Origin: Streptomyces sp. SS1-1
GTDB taxonomy: Bacteria > Actinomycetota > Actinomycetes > Streptomycetales > Streptomycetaceae
NCBI RefSeq assembly: GCF_008973465.1
Contig: NZ_WBXN01000004.1
Coordinates: forward strand, 2,232,001 to 2,296,000
Direction of reading: 5' to 3'
DNA length: 64,000 nucleotides
Shown here: in pieces, positions 27,155-36,353 of the stretch
Numbering within the stretch: position 1 is the first letter of the stretch
Layout of the letters: each line of letters begins with the position of its first letter
Notes under the pieces: generated by a model
Told to the model about the DNA's origin: nothing
Seen by the model: the letters and a program-made list of their open reading frames with translations, nothing else
Database searches by the model: none
Program-made: the position numbers and the translations under genes

Positions 27155-28957
27155 GTGCCTGTCTTCACACGCCTCAGCCGACGCCGCCCCGACGACGACT
27201 CCACCGGAGCGGCGGCCTCGGCGGAGAGCGAAGGCGCGGAAGGGACCGTGGGGGCTCCCGAGGAGGACCCGCCCGCCTCCGGGTCCCGTCTCGCCCGCCT
27301 CCGTGCCTGGCGCACCCGGTATCCCACGGCCGCCCGGGTCCTGAGCCTGTCGGTCACGGCGCTCGCCGCGCTGCTCGTGATCGGGGCGCTGCTCCTGCCG
27401 AACACGTTCCCCGGGCTGCGGCCGGACCGGTTCACCCGGGTCCCGGCGGAGGCGATCCTCGGTGTGGCCGTGGTGGTCGTCCTGCCGCGGCGGCCACGGC
27501 TGGTGGCGGCGGTGGTGTACGGGGTGGGGCTGGCCGTGGTGACGCTGCTGAACCTGCTCGACATGGGCTTCCACGAATACCTGGGCCGCGGCTTCAACGC
27601 CGCGCTGGACTGGAGCCTGCTGCCGGACGCCAAGTCGTACGTCGCCGACACCCTCGGCGGGGCCGTGGCGACCGGAGCGGCGGTCGGCCTCGTCGTGCTG
27701 GCGCTGCTGCTGATCGCCGTGCTGGCGGCGGCCACGGTCCGGCTGGCGAACGTGCTGGCCCGGCACCGGGTCCGGGCCGGCCGGGGCGCGCTCGCCGCCG
27801 GGGTGGTCTGGGTCGTCTGCGCCGCGCTGGGGTTGCAGCTGGCGGGGCTGCCGGTGGCGTCCGACCGCGCGGCCGGCGTCCTCAAGACGCACGCGGTGCG
27901 GACGGTGGAGTCGCTGCGGGACGAGGCCGCGTTCGCCGAGACCGCCAAGGCGGACACGTTCGGGAACACGCCGCCCGACCAGCTGCTGCGCGGTCTGCGG
28001 GGCAAGGACGTGATCTTCACGTTCATCGAGAGCTACGGCCGCAGCGCCCTGGAGGACCCGGTCATGGCGCCCGGGGTGGGCCGTACCCTCGACGCGGGCA
28101 CGCAGGCGCTGGCGACGGCGGGCTATCGGGCGCGCAGCGGGTGGCTGACGTCGGCGACGTACGGCGGGAGCAGCTGGCTCGGGCACTCCACGACCATGTC
28201 GGGCCTGTGGATCGACAACCAGCGGCGCTACCGGACCGTCACCGCGGGCGACCACCTCACGCTGACCCGCGCCTTCCAGAAGAGCGGCGCCTGGGACACG
28301 GTCGGGGTGATGCCCGGGGTGCAGAAGGGCTGGCCGGAGTCGGAGTGGTACGGCCTGGACCGGGTGTACGACGCCCATCGGCTCGGGTACGAGGGGCCGA
28401 AGTTCAGCTGGTCGACGATGCCGGACCAGTACGCGCTGGAGGCGTTCCAGCGGCAGGTGCACGGGCGCCCGCACGACCGGCCGCTGATGTCGTTCGTCAT
28501 CCTGACGTCCAGCCACCAGCCGTGGGCGCCGATCCCGGAGATGGTCGACTGGGACGACGTCGGCGACGGCTCGGTGTTCGGGCCGATCGAGAAGGCGGGG
28601 CGCAGGCCGTCGGACATCCTCACCGACTCGACCGCGTCCCGGAAGGAGTACGGCCGCTCGATCCAGTACTCGGTCACCAGCCTCACGCAGTGGCTGGAGC
28701 GCTACGGGACGAAGGACACCGTGCTCGTCTTCCTCGGCGACCATCAGCCGATCGCCCGGGTCAGCGGCGAGCGGGCGAGCCGTGACGTCCCGGTCACGGT
28801 GGTGGCGAAGGACCCGAAGGTGCTGGAGAAGATCGCCGATTGGCACTGGACGGAGGGCCTGAAGCCCGCGAAGGACGCCCCGGTGTGGCGGATGGACGCC
28901 TTCCGGGACCGGTTCCTGACGGCGTTCGGCTCGACCCCGCACCCGTCGAAGGGCTGA
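27155..28957 (+). CDS. Membrane-anchored sulfatase/phosphoglycerol-transferase-like protein
   Basis: A 600-residue membrane protein. A charged cytoplasmic N-terminus of about 60 residues is followed by about five transmembrane helices (between residues 70 and 260) and an extracellular sulfatase-like (alkaline phosphatase fold) domain starting at VIFTFIESYGRSAL. That domain continues with TYGGSSWLGHSTTMSG, where the nucleophilic Ser/Thr and metal ligands should lie, and VLVFLGDHQP near the end. Relatives transfer phosphoglycerol (LtaS) or phosphoethanolamine, or are uncharacterised actinobacterial enzymes. The GTG at 27155 follows GGAAGGA. A cell-envelope role is likely; the substrate is unknown. 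Confidence 0.8.
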   Translation: MPVFTRLSRRRPDDDSTGAAASAESEGAEGTVGAPEEDPPASGSRLARLRAWRTRYPTAARVLSLSVTALAALLVIGALLLPNTFPGLRPDRFTRVPAEAILGVAVVVVLPRRPRLVAAVVYGVGLAVVTLLNLLDMGFHEYLGRGFNAALDWSLLPDAKSYVADTLGGAVATGAAVGLVVLALLLIAVLAAATVRLANVLARHRVRAGRGALAAGVVWVVCAALGLQLAGLPVASDRAAGVLKTHAVRTVESLRDEAAFAETAKADTFGNTPPDQLLRGLRGKDVIFTFIESYGRSALEDPVMAPGVGRTLDAGTQALATAGYRARSGWLTSATYGGSSWLGHSTTMSGLWIDNQRRYRTVTAGDHLTLTRAFQKSGAWDTVGVMPGVQKGWPESEWYGLDRVYDAHRLGYEGPKFSWSTMPDQYALEAFQRQVHGRPHDRPLMSFVILTSSHQPWAPIPEMVDWDDVGDGSVFGPIEKAGRRPSDILTDSTASRKEYGRSIQYSVTSLTQWLERYGTKDTVLVFLGDHQPIARVSGERASRDVPVTVVAKDPKVLEKIADWHWTEGLKPAKDAPVWRMDAFRDRFLTAFGSTPHPSKG

Positions 28958-28972
28958 CCCCGGGGCGGCCGG

Positions 28973-30115
28973 TCAGCCGCCGGAGGTGTCCAGCTCGGCG
29001 TCCTCGCCGACGCCCGCGCAGTCGTACGGGTCCTTCAGCCAGCCGTCCGGCAGGACGACCCGGTTGTTGCCGGAGGTACGGCCGCGGGGGCCGTCGGCGC
29101 CGGTGGGCCAGGGCTGGTCGAGGTCCAGCTCGTCCAGGCCGGCGCGCAGCTCCTCCAGGGAGGACGTGATGGCGAGCCGCTTGCGCATCTCGGAGCCGAC
29201 GGCGAAGCCCTTGAGGTACCAGGCGACGTGCTTGCGGAAGTCGATGACACCGCGCGTTTCGTCGCCGATCCACTCGCCGAGCAGGGTGGCGTGCCGGACC
29301 ATGACGTCGGCGACCTCGCGCAGCGACGGGCGGGCGATGTCCTCGGTGCGCCCCTCGAAGGCGGCGACCAGGTCGGCGAAGAGCCAGGGCCGGCCCAGGC
29401 AGCCGCGCCCGACGACGACGCCGTCGCAGCCGGTCTCGCGCACCATGCGTACGGCGTCCTCGGCGGACCAGATGTCGCCGTTGCCGAGGACGGGGATCTC
29501 GGGGACGTGCTCCTTGAGGCGGGCGATGGCGTCCCAGTCGGCGGTGCCGCCGTAGTGCTGGGCGGCGGTGCGGCCGTGCAGGGCGATGGCGGTGACGCCC
29601 TCCTCGACGGCGATCCGGCCGGCGTCGAGGTAGGTGATGTGGTCGTCGTCGATGCCCTTGCGCATCTTCATCGTGACGGGCAGGTCGCCGGCGCCGCTGA
29701 CGGCCTCGCGCAGGATGGCGCGCAGCAGGTTCCGCTTGTACGGCAGCGCGGAGCCGCCGCCCTTGCGGGTCACCTTGGGAACCGGGCAGCCGAAGTTCAG
29801 GTCGATGTGGTCGGCGAGGTCCTCCTCGGCGATCATGCGGACGGCCTTGCCGACGGTGGCCGGGTCGACGCCGTACAGCTGGATCGACCGCGGCTTCTCA
29901 CTCTCGTCGAAGTGGATGAGCTGCATGGTCTTCTCGTTGCGCTCGACCAGGGCCCGCGTCGTGATCATCTCGCTGACGAACAGCCCCTTGCCGCCGGAGA
30001 ACTCCCTGCACAGGGTGCGGAAGGGCGCGTTGGTGATCCCGGCCATGGGGGCCAGGACGACGGGCGGCCGGACGGTGTGCGGGCCGATCTGCACGGGCGG
30101 GACGGTCGTGGGCAT
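28973..30115 (-). CDS. dusB: tRNA-dihydrouridine synthase
   Basis: A 380-residue FMN-dependent enzyme. The TIM barrel starts with VLAPMAGITNAPFRTLCREF. The catalytic Cys is in NFGCPVPKVTRKGGG, FMN phosphate contacts lie in GNGDIWSAEDA and GVVVGRGCLGRPWLF, and a helical C-terminal tRNA-binding domain follows. It reduces uridine to dihydrouridine in the tRNA D-loop. The ATG at 30115 starts just upstream of QIGPHTV. A C-terminal extension (about 40 residues, NNRVVLPDGWLKDPYDC...) is longer than in E. coli DusB but usual in actinomycetes. It is divergent from an MFS transporter. Confidence 0.95.
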   Translation of the reverse strand: MPTTVPPVQIGPHTVRPPVVLAPMAGITNAPFRTLCREFSGGKGLFVSEMITTRALVERNEKTMQLIHFDESEKPRSIQLYGVDPATVGKAVRMIAEEDLADHIDLNFGCPVPKVTRKGGGSALPYKRNLLRAILREAVSGAGDLPVTMKMRKGIDDDHITYLDAGRIAVEEGVTAIALHGRTAAQHYGGTADWDAIARLKEHVPEIPVLGNGDIWSAEDAVRMVRETGCDGVVVGRGCLGRPWLFADLVAAFEGRTEDIARPSLREVADVMVRHATLLGEWIGDETRGVIDFRKHVAWYLKGFAVGSEMRKRLAITSSLEELRAGLDELDLDQPWPTGADGPRGRTSGNNRVVLPDGWLKDPYDCAGVGEDAELDTSGG

Positions 30116-30167
30116 CCACCCATTGTCGCGTACGGCGCAGGGTGCGAATGGATGGCCTGGTCATTAG

Positions 30168-30205
30168 TTAGACGCACTATCGAGATCGGCGTACGCTGGG
30201 CCGCA
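30168..30205 (+). promoter_or_regulatory. Predicted leaderless promoter of the MFS transporter
   Basis: TTAGAC (30168-30173) and TACGCT (30192-30197) are spaced by 18 bases. Transcription would begin at or next to the ATG at 30205, which has no ribosome-binding sequence upstream. Confidence 0.55.
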
Positions 30206-31650
30206 TGCCCGAGCTGTCCCACCGCCGACGCCTGCTGGTCCTGGCGATCTGCTGCATGAGCCTGCTGATCGTGAGCCTCGACAACACCGTGCTCAACGTG
30301 GCCCTGCCCGCGCTCCAGCGCGACCTGCACGCGAGCACGTCGGGTCTGCAGTGGACGATCGACGCGTACACCCTCGTCCTCGCCTCCCTGCTGATGCTGG
30401 CGGGCTCGACGGCGGACCGTATCGGCCGCAAGCGCGTCTTCATGGCGGGCCTGGTCGTCTTCACGATCGGCTCGGCCCTGTGCTCCCTCGCCCCGGACCT
30501 GAACGCGCTGATCGCCTTCCGCATGGTGCAGGCCGTCGGCGGGTCGATGCTCAACCCGGTCGCCATGTCGATCATCACCAACACCTTCACGGACCCGCGC
30601 GAACGGGCGCGGGCGATCGGGGTGTGGGGCGCGGTGGTCGGCATCTCCATGGCGGCGGGGCCGCTGATCGGCGGCCTGCTCGTGGAGACGGTCGGCTGGC
30701 GGTCGATCTTCTGGGTCAACCTGCCGGTGGGCCTCGCGGCGCTGGTGCTGACCCTGCGCTTCGTCCCGGAGTCCCGGGCCGCGAGGCCGCGCCGCCCCGA
30801 CCCGGTCGGGCAGGTGCTGGTCATGGTCCTCTTCGGCGCGCTGACCTACGCGATCATCGAGGCCCCGACCGCCCCGACCGCCGAGGTCCTGGTCTTCGGG
30901 GGCCTGGCCCTGGCGGCCCTGGTCGGCCTCCTCGTCCATGAGCCCCGCCGCGCCGAGCCGCTGATCGATCTGCGGTTCTTCCGCTCGGCGCCGTTCAGCG
31001 GGGCGACGGTGATCGCGGTCAGCGCGTTCGCGGCGCTCGGCGGGTTCCTGTTCCTGTCGACGCTGTACCTGCAGAACGTGCGCGGCCTGGACGCCCTGCA
31101 CGCGGGCCTGTGGATGCTGCCGATGGCCGCGCTGTGCTTCGTGTGCGCACCGCTGGCGGGCCGCGTGGTCGGCAACCGCGGCCCCCGCCTCCCCCTCCTC
31201 ATAGCGGGCGTGTCGATGACGGTCTCGGGAGTGCTGTTCGCCGCCTTCGAGGCGGAGACGTCCAACGTCACCCTCGTCCTCGGCTACGTCCTGTTCGGCC
31301 TCGGCTTCGGCTTCGTGAACGCCCCGATCACCAACACGGCCGTCTCCGGCATGCCCCGCGCCCAGGCGGGCGTCGCCGCCGCCGTCGCCTCCACCAGCCG
31401 CCAGCTCGGCCAGGCCCTCGGCGTCGCCGTGGTCGGCGCGGTCCTCGCCTCCGGCGTCGGCACGGCCACCTACCGCACCGCCTTCGTCACCGCGGCCCGC
31501 CCCGCCTGGTGGATCGTCGCCACCTGCGGCCTCCTCGTCCTCCTGGTGGGCCTCCTCACGACGGGCCCCTGGGCCCGCACGACAGCGGCCCGCACGGCGG
31601 AGTCCCTGGAGGCGCCGGAGGTATCGGAGGGTGTTCGGGCGGGGGCGTAG
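30205..31650 (+). CDS. MFS transporter, DHA2 (14-helix) drug-exporter type
   Basis: A 481-residue polytopic protein with about 14 hydrophobic helices. The DHA2 signatures are LDNTVLNVALPALQRDL in helix 1 and LMLAGSTADRIGRKRVFM in the loop 2-3. Motif C appears as AVVGISMAAGPLIGGLLVE. Family members expel lipophilic drugs or the cell's own metabolites by proton antiport. A lone efflux gene is seen with no regulator beside it, although a TATC-rich palindrome-poor promoter stretch precedes it. The gene seems to be leaderless. Confidence 0.92.
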   Translation: MPELSHRRRLLVLAICCMSLLIVSLDNTVLNVALPALQRDLHASTSGLQWTIDAYTLVLASLLMLAGSTADRIGRKRVFMAGLVVFTIGSALCSLAPDLNALIAFRMVQAVGGSMLNPVAMSIITNTFTDPRERARAIGVWGAVVGISMAAGPLIGGLLVETVGWRSIFWVNLPVGLAALVLTLRFVPESRAARPRRPDPVGQVLVMVLFGALTYAIIEAPTAPTAEVLVFGGLALAALVGLLVHEPRRAEPLIDLRFFRSAPFSGATVIAVSAFAALGGFLFLSTLYLQNVRGLDALHAGLWMLPMAALCFVCAPLAGRVVGNRGPRLPLLIAGVSMTVSGVLFAAFEAETSNVTLVLGYVLFGLGFGFVNAPITNTAVSGMPRAQAGVAAAVASTSRQLGQALGVAVVGAVLASGVGTATYRTAFVTAARPAWWIVATCGLLVLLVGLLTTGPWARTTAARTAESLEAPEVSEGVRAGA

Positions 31651-31821
31651 CAGTACGGGGCATCGCCCCGATTGAAGCGTCAATGACCGGGTGAACAGGG
31701 GCTGTTACTGTTCCGCGCTGCCGATGATCACGACGTCATCGCACGACCCAGGGCCCCTGCCCGACCAGCCGGGGCCCTCCGGACCTCGGGGGACACGATC
31801 AACAGCAGTGCGTCCAGTTCC

Positions 31822-32514
31822 ATGTGCGCGTCCGCGTCCGCGCCCGTTCTGCGCGCCCAGGACGTCGCCCTGGCCTATGGCTCCACGCCTGCCGTGCGGG
31901 AGGCGGATCTCGCGCTCGCGCGGGGGGAGGTCGCGGCGATCACCGGGGCCAGTGGGTCCGGGAAGTCGTCGTTGCTCTACTGCCTGGCCGGGGTGCTGCC
32001 GGTAGACCGGGGGACGGTCAGCTTCGAGGGGCGGTCGTTCGCGGAGCTGGACGACGACGGGATCAGCGCGCTGCGCCGGGAGCGGTTCGGGTTCGTCTTC
32101 CAGTACGGCGAGCTGCTGCCCGAGCTGACCATCGAGGAGAACACCGCCCTGCCGCTGCGGCTCGCCGGCCGGCGCAGGCGGCCCGCGCTGAAGGCCGCCG
32201 TCGAGGTGCTCGACCGGCTCGGGATCGCCGATCTGCGGGAGCGGCGGCCGTCGCAGGTGTCCGGCGGGCAGAACCAGCGCGTCGCCGTCGCGCGGGCCCT
32301 GGTGCACCGGCCCGCCGTGGTGTTCGCGGACGAGCCGACCGGCGCCCTCGACAGCGCCAACGCCGGCACGGTGCTCGACGAGTTCCTGGAACTGGCCCGC
32401 TCGCAGGGCACCGCCGTGCTGCTGGTGACCCACGACGCCTCGGTGGCCGCCCGCGCCGACAGCCGCTACACGATGACCGACGGCGTGCTCGCCCCCGAGG
32501 GGCCGGCGCGATGA
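31822..32514 (+). CDS. ABC transporter ATP-binding protein (MacB/LolD type)
   Basis: A 230-residue ABC ATPase. Walker A is GASGSGKSS (about residue 45), the Q-loop is in FVFQYGELLPELT, the signature is SGGQNQRVAVARAL, Walker B is VVFADEPTGALD and the H-loop is VTHD. The LolD/MacB-type Q-loop and EPTGALDS suit partners with FtsX-like permeases, and the next gene encodes one (ATGA overlap). The pair probably exports a lipid, peptide or antibiotic, or acts in envelope remodelling. The ATG at 31822 has only a weak ribosome site; no better in-frame start was seen. Confidence 0.92.
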   Translation: MCASASAPVLRAQDVALAYGSTPAVREADLALARGEVAAITGASGSGKSSLLYCLAGVLPVDRGTVSFEGRSFAELDDDGISALRRERFGFVFQYGELLPELTIEENTALPLRLAGRRRRPALKAAVEVLDRLGIADLRERRPSQVSGGQNQRVAVARALVHRPAVVFADEPTGALDSANAGTVLDEFLELARSQGTAVLLVTHDASVAARADSRYTMTDGVLAPEGPAR

Positions 32515-34778
32515 GGGAGTTCCTGCTCGGCCTGCGGCTGCTGCTGGGCTCCGGCCGGGGCAACCGCGCCCGGTTCGCGCTGATGACGCTGGGCGGGTCA
32601 CTCGGTGTGTGCTGTCTCGCCCTCGTCCTCACGATCCCGGCGATCCTCGACGCCCACGACGGCCGGGCCGCCGCCCGTACGCCCCGCCTCCACGTCGGCG
32701 CGCCCGAGGGCGGGGCCACGTGGGTGCGGGAGTTCCGGGACCCGCACGGCTCCCGGCCGTTCGGCCGTGTCTTCGTCGCCGTGGGCCGCGAGGACGTCCC
32801 CGCCCCGCCGCCCGGCCTGGACCGGCTGCCCCGCCCGGGCGAGGTGTACGTCTCCCCCGCTCTGCACGAGCAGCTGCGCCGCGAGCCCGGGCTGGGCGGT
32901 CTGCTGCCGGGCGTCGAGAAGGGCCTGATCGGCGCGGACGGTCTGACCGGTCCCGACGAGCTGTACGCGTACGTCGGCACGACCCGGTCCCGACTGGGTT
33001 CCGAGGCACGCGCGTTGCAGGGGTTCGGCAAGGACTACCCGCCCTCGCGGGTGGTCGACCCCTCCACCCTGGAGGCCCTCCGCTTCACGCTGGCCACCCT
33101 CGTCCTGCTGCCCCTCGCGGTGTTCCTGTCGGTGTGCGCGCGGCTGTCCGCCGCCAGCCGCAACCGCCGGCTCGCCGCGCTGCGCCTGCTGGGCATGAGC
33201 GCCAAGGGCACCCAGCGGGTCAACGCCGCCGAGACCGTCATGGCGGCCCTGCTCGGAGCCGCGCTCGGCCTGGCCGAGTTCTGGCTGCTCAACCAGGTCG
33301 TCGCCCGGACCGGGCTGCCCGGCCTGAAGTGGTACGCCGCCGACGGCGCGGTGTCGGCGGGGACTGCGGCCGTCTGTCTTCTCGGCTCTCCGGCGCTGGC
33401 CTGGTTCGTCGGCCGGGCGAGCGCCCGCGCGGCGGCCAGGAACCCGCTCGCGACCCGCCGTACGGCTGCTCCCCGGGCGCCCCGCGTCCGCTGGGGCCTG
33501 CTGTTCGTCACCGGCCTCGGCATCACCGCCGGTTTCGCCGCGACCGGCCTCGGCGAGCACCCGGCCCGCAGCGACGGCATCAACGCCCTGTTCATGCCGG
33601 CCGGGGTCCTGATGACCGGCCTCGGACTGGTCCTGGCGCTGCCCCTGCTGTCGTATCTGCTGGCCAGGCGGCTGGCCCGGTCGGGGAACCTCGCCCTCAA
33701 TCTGGCCATGCGGCGCAACGAGGTCGAGCCGGGCAGTGCGCTGCGCGTGGTCTCCGGTCTGGTCCTGCTGGTGTTCTCGGCGTCCCTCGCCCAGGGCGTC
33801 CTGGTGGAGCTGAGCCAGGTCTCGCGCACCACCTCACCCATCCAGGAGTACGGGCTGCCGATGGCCCAGTTGAGCGGGGACCAGCAGCGGCGGCTGCGGG
33901 AGATCCCCGGCGTGGACGTGTCCGCCGTAGTGATGTCCTTCGACGACGACCTGGACAGCGACACCGACGACGACCAGGCCGACGCCCTCGTCGCCACCTG
34001 CGCCCAACTGACCGCGCTGACCGCCCGGGTGGAGGGCTGCAAGGACGGTGAGGTCATGCGGCTGTCCGACCCGAACACCGGGGACGAGCCCTTCGGGGCC
34101 TCCGAGTTCGCGCTGCGGAAGGACGGCAGGCGGCTGACCCTGCGGGTCCCGGTGCCGAAGGAGGTCGTGCGGTACGCGGGCCAGGGCGTGACGCACGTGT
34201 CCAACGCCGGCCTGCTGGTCCCGCCCAACACACTGCCGCCGGGTGCCGTCCCGGCGTCGGCCACCCTGGTGCTGGCCTCGTCCTCGGATCCGTCGACGGT
34301 CCGCGCGGTGCTGGACGCCGTCGGCGCGATCGCGCCGACCGCCGACGTGGACCCGGCCGGCGTCAACATCGAGGCGCTCCAGCAGCTCACCGTCATCAAG
34401 ACGCTCCTCGTGGCGGGCATGGTGATGGGCCTGGTCATCGGGGTCGCCGCGTTCCTGGTGTCGGTCACGGACCGGGCCGTGGAACGCCGTTCGCAGGTGA
34501 CCGCGCTGGCGCTGATCGGGGCCCGGCCCCGGGTGCTGCGCGCGGTCCAGTGCCTCCAGGTCGTCCTGCCGCTCGCGATCGGTCTCGTGCTGGCCCTGGT
34601 CGCGGGGAAGCTGGCGGAGACCGCCTACCTGGTCACGGGCGGCGGCGAGGTGTTCTGGGACGGCGCGGGCGTGCCGGTGCTGCTGGTCTGCGCCGCCGGG
34701 GTCCTCGTCGCCGCCGCCGTCGGCACGCTTCCGCTGACGGGCCGGCGGATCGACCCCGAGCTGATCCGCCGGGACTGA
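32511..34778 (+). CDS. FtsX-like ABC transporter permease
   Basis: A 755-residue permease with an N-terminal helix (RFALMTLGGSLGVCCLALVLTI), a large extracytoplasmic domain (about residues 50-175), and FtsX core helices around TLATLVLLPLAVFLSVCARLSAASRNRRLAALRLLGMS. Internal helices, a second periplasm-facing domain, and a repeated FtsX core follow (VMGLVIGVAAFLVSVTDRAVERRSQVTALALIGA). The duplicated core and long loops are typical of actinobacterial antibiotic- or lipid-related exporters of this kind. Translation is coupled to the ATPase gene. No two-component system is adjacent. Confidence 0.88.
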   Translation: MREFLLGLRLLLGSGRGNRARFALMTLGGSLGVCCLALVLTIPAILDAHDGRAAARTPRLHVGAPEGGATWVREFRDPHGSRPFGRVFVAVGREDVPAPPPGLDRLPRPGEVYVSPALHEQLRREPGLGGLLPGVEKGLIGADGLTGPDELYAYVGTTRSRLGSEARALQGFGKDYPPSRVVDPSTLEALRFTLATLVLLPLAVFLSVCARLSAASRNRRLAALRLLGMSAKGTQRVNAAETVMAALLGAALGLAEFWLLNQVVARTGLPGLKWYAADGAVSAGTAAVCLLGSPALAWFVGRASARAAARNPLATRRTAAPRAPRVRWGLLFVTGLGITAGFAATGLGEHPARSDGINALFMPAGVLMTGLGLVLALPLLSYLLARRLARSGNLALNLAMRRNEVEPGSALRVVSGLVLLVFSASLAQGVLVELSQVSRTTSPIQEYGLPMAQLSGDQQRRLREIPGVDVSAVVMSFDDDLDSDTDDDQADALVATCAQLTALTARVEGCKDGEVMRLSDPNTGDEPFGASEFALRKDGRRLTLRVPVPKEVVRYAGQGVTHVSNAGLLVPPNTLPPGAVPASATLVLASSSDPSTVRAVLDAVGAIAPTADVDPAGVNIEALQQLTVIKTLLVAGMVMGLVIGVAAFLVSVTDRAVERRSQVTALALIGARPRVLRAVQCLQVVLPLAIGLVLALVAGKLAETAYLVTGGGEVFWDGAGVPVLLVCAAGVLVAAAVGTLPLTGRRIDPELIRRD

Positions 34779-34872
34779 CCCGGAGGGGTATCGCCCGTCC
34801 GGCGCGTTACTGCACACTCCTTGCTGCGCGGCCCCGCCCCACGGGCCGTTGTCCCCGGACGCTGGAGGCGTC

Positions 34873-35088
34873 ATGCTGGAGATCAACACGAGCAAGGTGA
34901 GCCGCTGGGATCAGCACGGGCGGGTGCATGTCGTGCGGGTCGTGCGCAAGGGGCCGCAGCGCACGCTGAGATGCGAGACCTGCGGGTGGCGCAGAGCGGC
35001 GCAGTTCCTGCCGTGGCTGAAGGCCGAGGAGCACCTGGCGGAGGCCCACCAGGCCACCGTGGACCCGACGGAGACGCAGCGCGAATGA
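34873..35088 (+). CDS. Small zinc-finger-like protein, 71 aa
   Basis: A 71-residue basic protein without assigned function. It has a strand-rich N-terminal half (MLEINTSKVSRWDQHG, VHVVRVVRKGP), then CETCGW, and EHLAEAH 18 residues after it, a C-x2-C...H-x4-H spacing that could bind zinc. GGAGG lies five bases before the ATG at 34873. An upstream TTG at 34849 lacks a site. Its stop overlaps the ATG of the GNAT gene (ATGA), so the two are translated together. Confidence 0.7.
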   Translation: MLEINTSKVSRWDQHGRVHVVRVVRKGPQRTLRCETCGWRRAAQFLPWLKAEEHLAEAHQATVDPTETQRE

Positions 35089-35708
35089 CGAGTCATGTCC
35101 GCCCGTACGAGCCAGGTGACCGCGCGGCGGTCGAGGACGTCTGTGTGCGCACGGCGCATCAGGGAGGGGACAGCCGGCCGTACTACGCGGACCCCGGTGT
35201 CTTCCCGGCGGCCTTCGCGCTGCCGTACGTCGTCCTGGAGCCGGAGCTGGCGTTCGTGCTGGACGACGGCCGGGGGCGGGCCGTCGGCTATGTCGTGGGG
35301 ACGGCGGACACCGCGCGGTTCGTGACGGAGTACCGGGCGAAGTGGCTGCCGCGGATCGCCGGGCGCTATCCGGATCCGGCCGAACCCCGCACGCCGGACG
35401 AGGAGATCGCCCGGCTGCTGCACACCCCGGAGCGCATGCTGGTGCCGGAGGTGGCCGCCTATCCGGCGCATCTGCACATCGACCTGCTGCCCGGCTGGCA
35501 GGGCCGGGGGTACGGCCGGACGCTGATGCACACGCTGTTCGGGGCGCTGCGGGAGCGGGGTGTTCCGGCCGTCCATCTGTGCATGGTGACCGCGAACACC
35601 GGCGCGCGGGCCTTCTACGACCGCCTGGGCTTCCACGAGATAGCGGTGCCGGACGCCGGTCCGGTGACCTACCTCGGGCGGAGCACGGCGGTGTCCGGCA
35701 CCGGGTGA
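35085..35708 (+). CDS. GNAT-family N-acetyltransferase
   Basis: A 207-residue acetyltransferase. The acetyl-CoA loop is in LLPGWQGRGYGRTLM (Q/RxxGxG/A), followed by HLCMVTANTGARAFYDRLGF. The N-terminal half is longer than in minimal GNATs and holds AVGYVVGTADTARFV, which supplies strand beta4. The layout resembles O-GlcNAcase-like/bacterial acetyltransferases of the ~200-aa type. The substrate is unknown. It is translationally coupled to the preceding small zinc-finger-like protein. Confidence 0.85.
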   Translation: MTSHVRPYEPGDRAAVEDVCVRTAHQGGDSRPYYADPGVFPAAFALPYVVLEPELAFVLDDGRGRAVGYVVGTADTARFVTEYRAKWLPRIAGRYPDPAEPRTPDEEIARLLHTPERMLVPEVAAYPAHLHIDLLPGWQGRGYGRTLMHTLFGALRERGVPAVHLCMVTANTGARAFYDRLGFHEIAVPDAGPVTYLGRSTAVSGTG

Positions 35709-35712
35709 CGGC

Positions 35713-36312
35713 TCAGGCGCGGGCCCGCAGCCCCCGGATCAGCAGGTCCACCAGGGCGTCGAAGTCGTCCCGCACGCCCGGCTGTTCCCACTCCCGGGCG
35801 TAGTGCGGGTCGTGGAAGCGGTCGGTCGCCCGGAACAGGGCACGGGCGGCCACGGCCGGGTCCGCGGCGGTGAAGTCGCCGGACGCGACGCCGTCCCGCA
35901 CGATCGCGGTGAGCTGGCCGGTGAGGTCGTCGATGTGCTCGCTGACGACCGACTCGGCGGTCTCGGTGGTCAGCACCGAGTACGTGGCGAACAGCTCGGG
36001 GTCGTCGAACGCCTTGCGGCGCTTGGCGGCGAACAGTGCCGCGAGCCATTCCCGCAGCCGGGTCTCCGCGTCGAGGCCGGGCGCGTCCGCGATCTCCGCC
36101 AGGAGCTCTGTCGTCCGGTCCAGCCAGCGCTTGGTGACGGCCTCCCGCAGCGCCGCCTTGGTGCGGAAGTGCCGGTAGACGCTGCCATGGCTGACGCCGA
36201 GCGCGCGCGCCACGTCGACCACGGTGGCCTTGGCCGGGCCGTGGCGGCGCAGCACCTCCTCGGTCGCTTCGAGGATGCGCTCGGCGGTCAGGGTCGGGGA
36301 CGTCGGTGGCAT
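35713..36312 (-). CDS. TetR-family transcriptional regulator
   Basis: A 199-residue regulator with the TetR helix-turn-helix at about residues 9-55 (TAERILEATEEVLRRHG, then VVDVARALGVSHGSVYRHFRTKAALREAV) and an all-helical ligand and dimer domain. It lies 41 bases downstream of, and in the same direction as, an aldo/keto reductase gene, so the two probably form one operon. A perfect 13-bp inverted repeat upstream of the reductase is the likely operator. The ligand may be the substrate of the reductase (for example an aldehyde), by inference only. Confidence 0.92.
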   Translation of the reverse strand: MPPTSPTLTAERILEATEEVLRRHGPAKATVVDVARALGVSHGSVYRHFRTKAALREAVTKRWLDRTTELLAEIADAPGLDAETRLREWLAALFAAKRRKAFDDPELFATYSVLTTETAESVVSEHIDDLTGQLTAIVRDGVASGDFTAADPAVAARALFRATDRFHDPHYAREWEQPGVRDDFDALVDLLIRGLRARA

Positions 36313-36353
36313 GCCCTAGACGGTACCCGGCGTGTCGGGTCGCGCCGCTGGCA

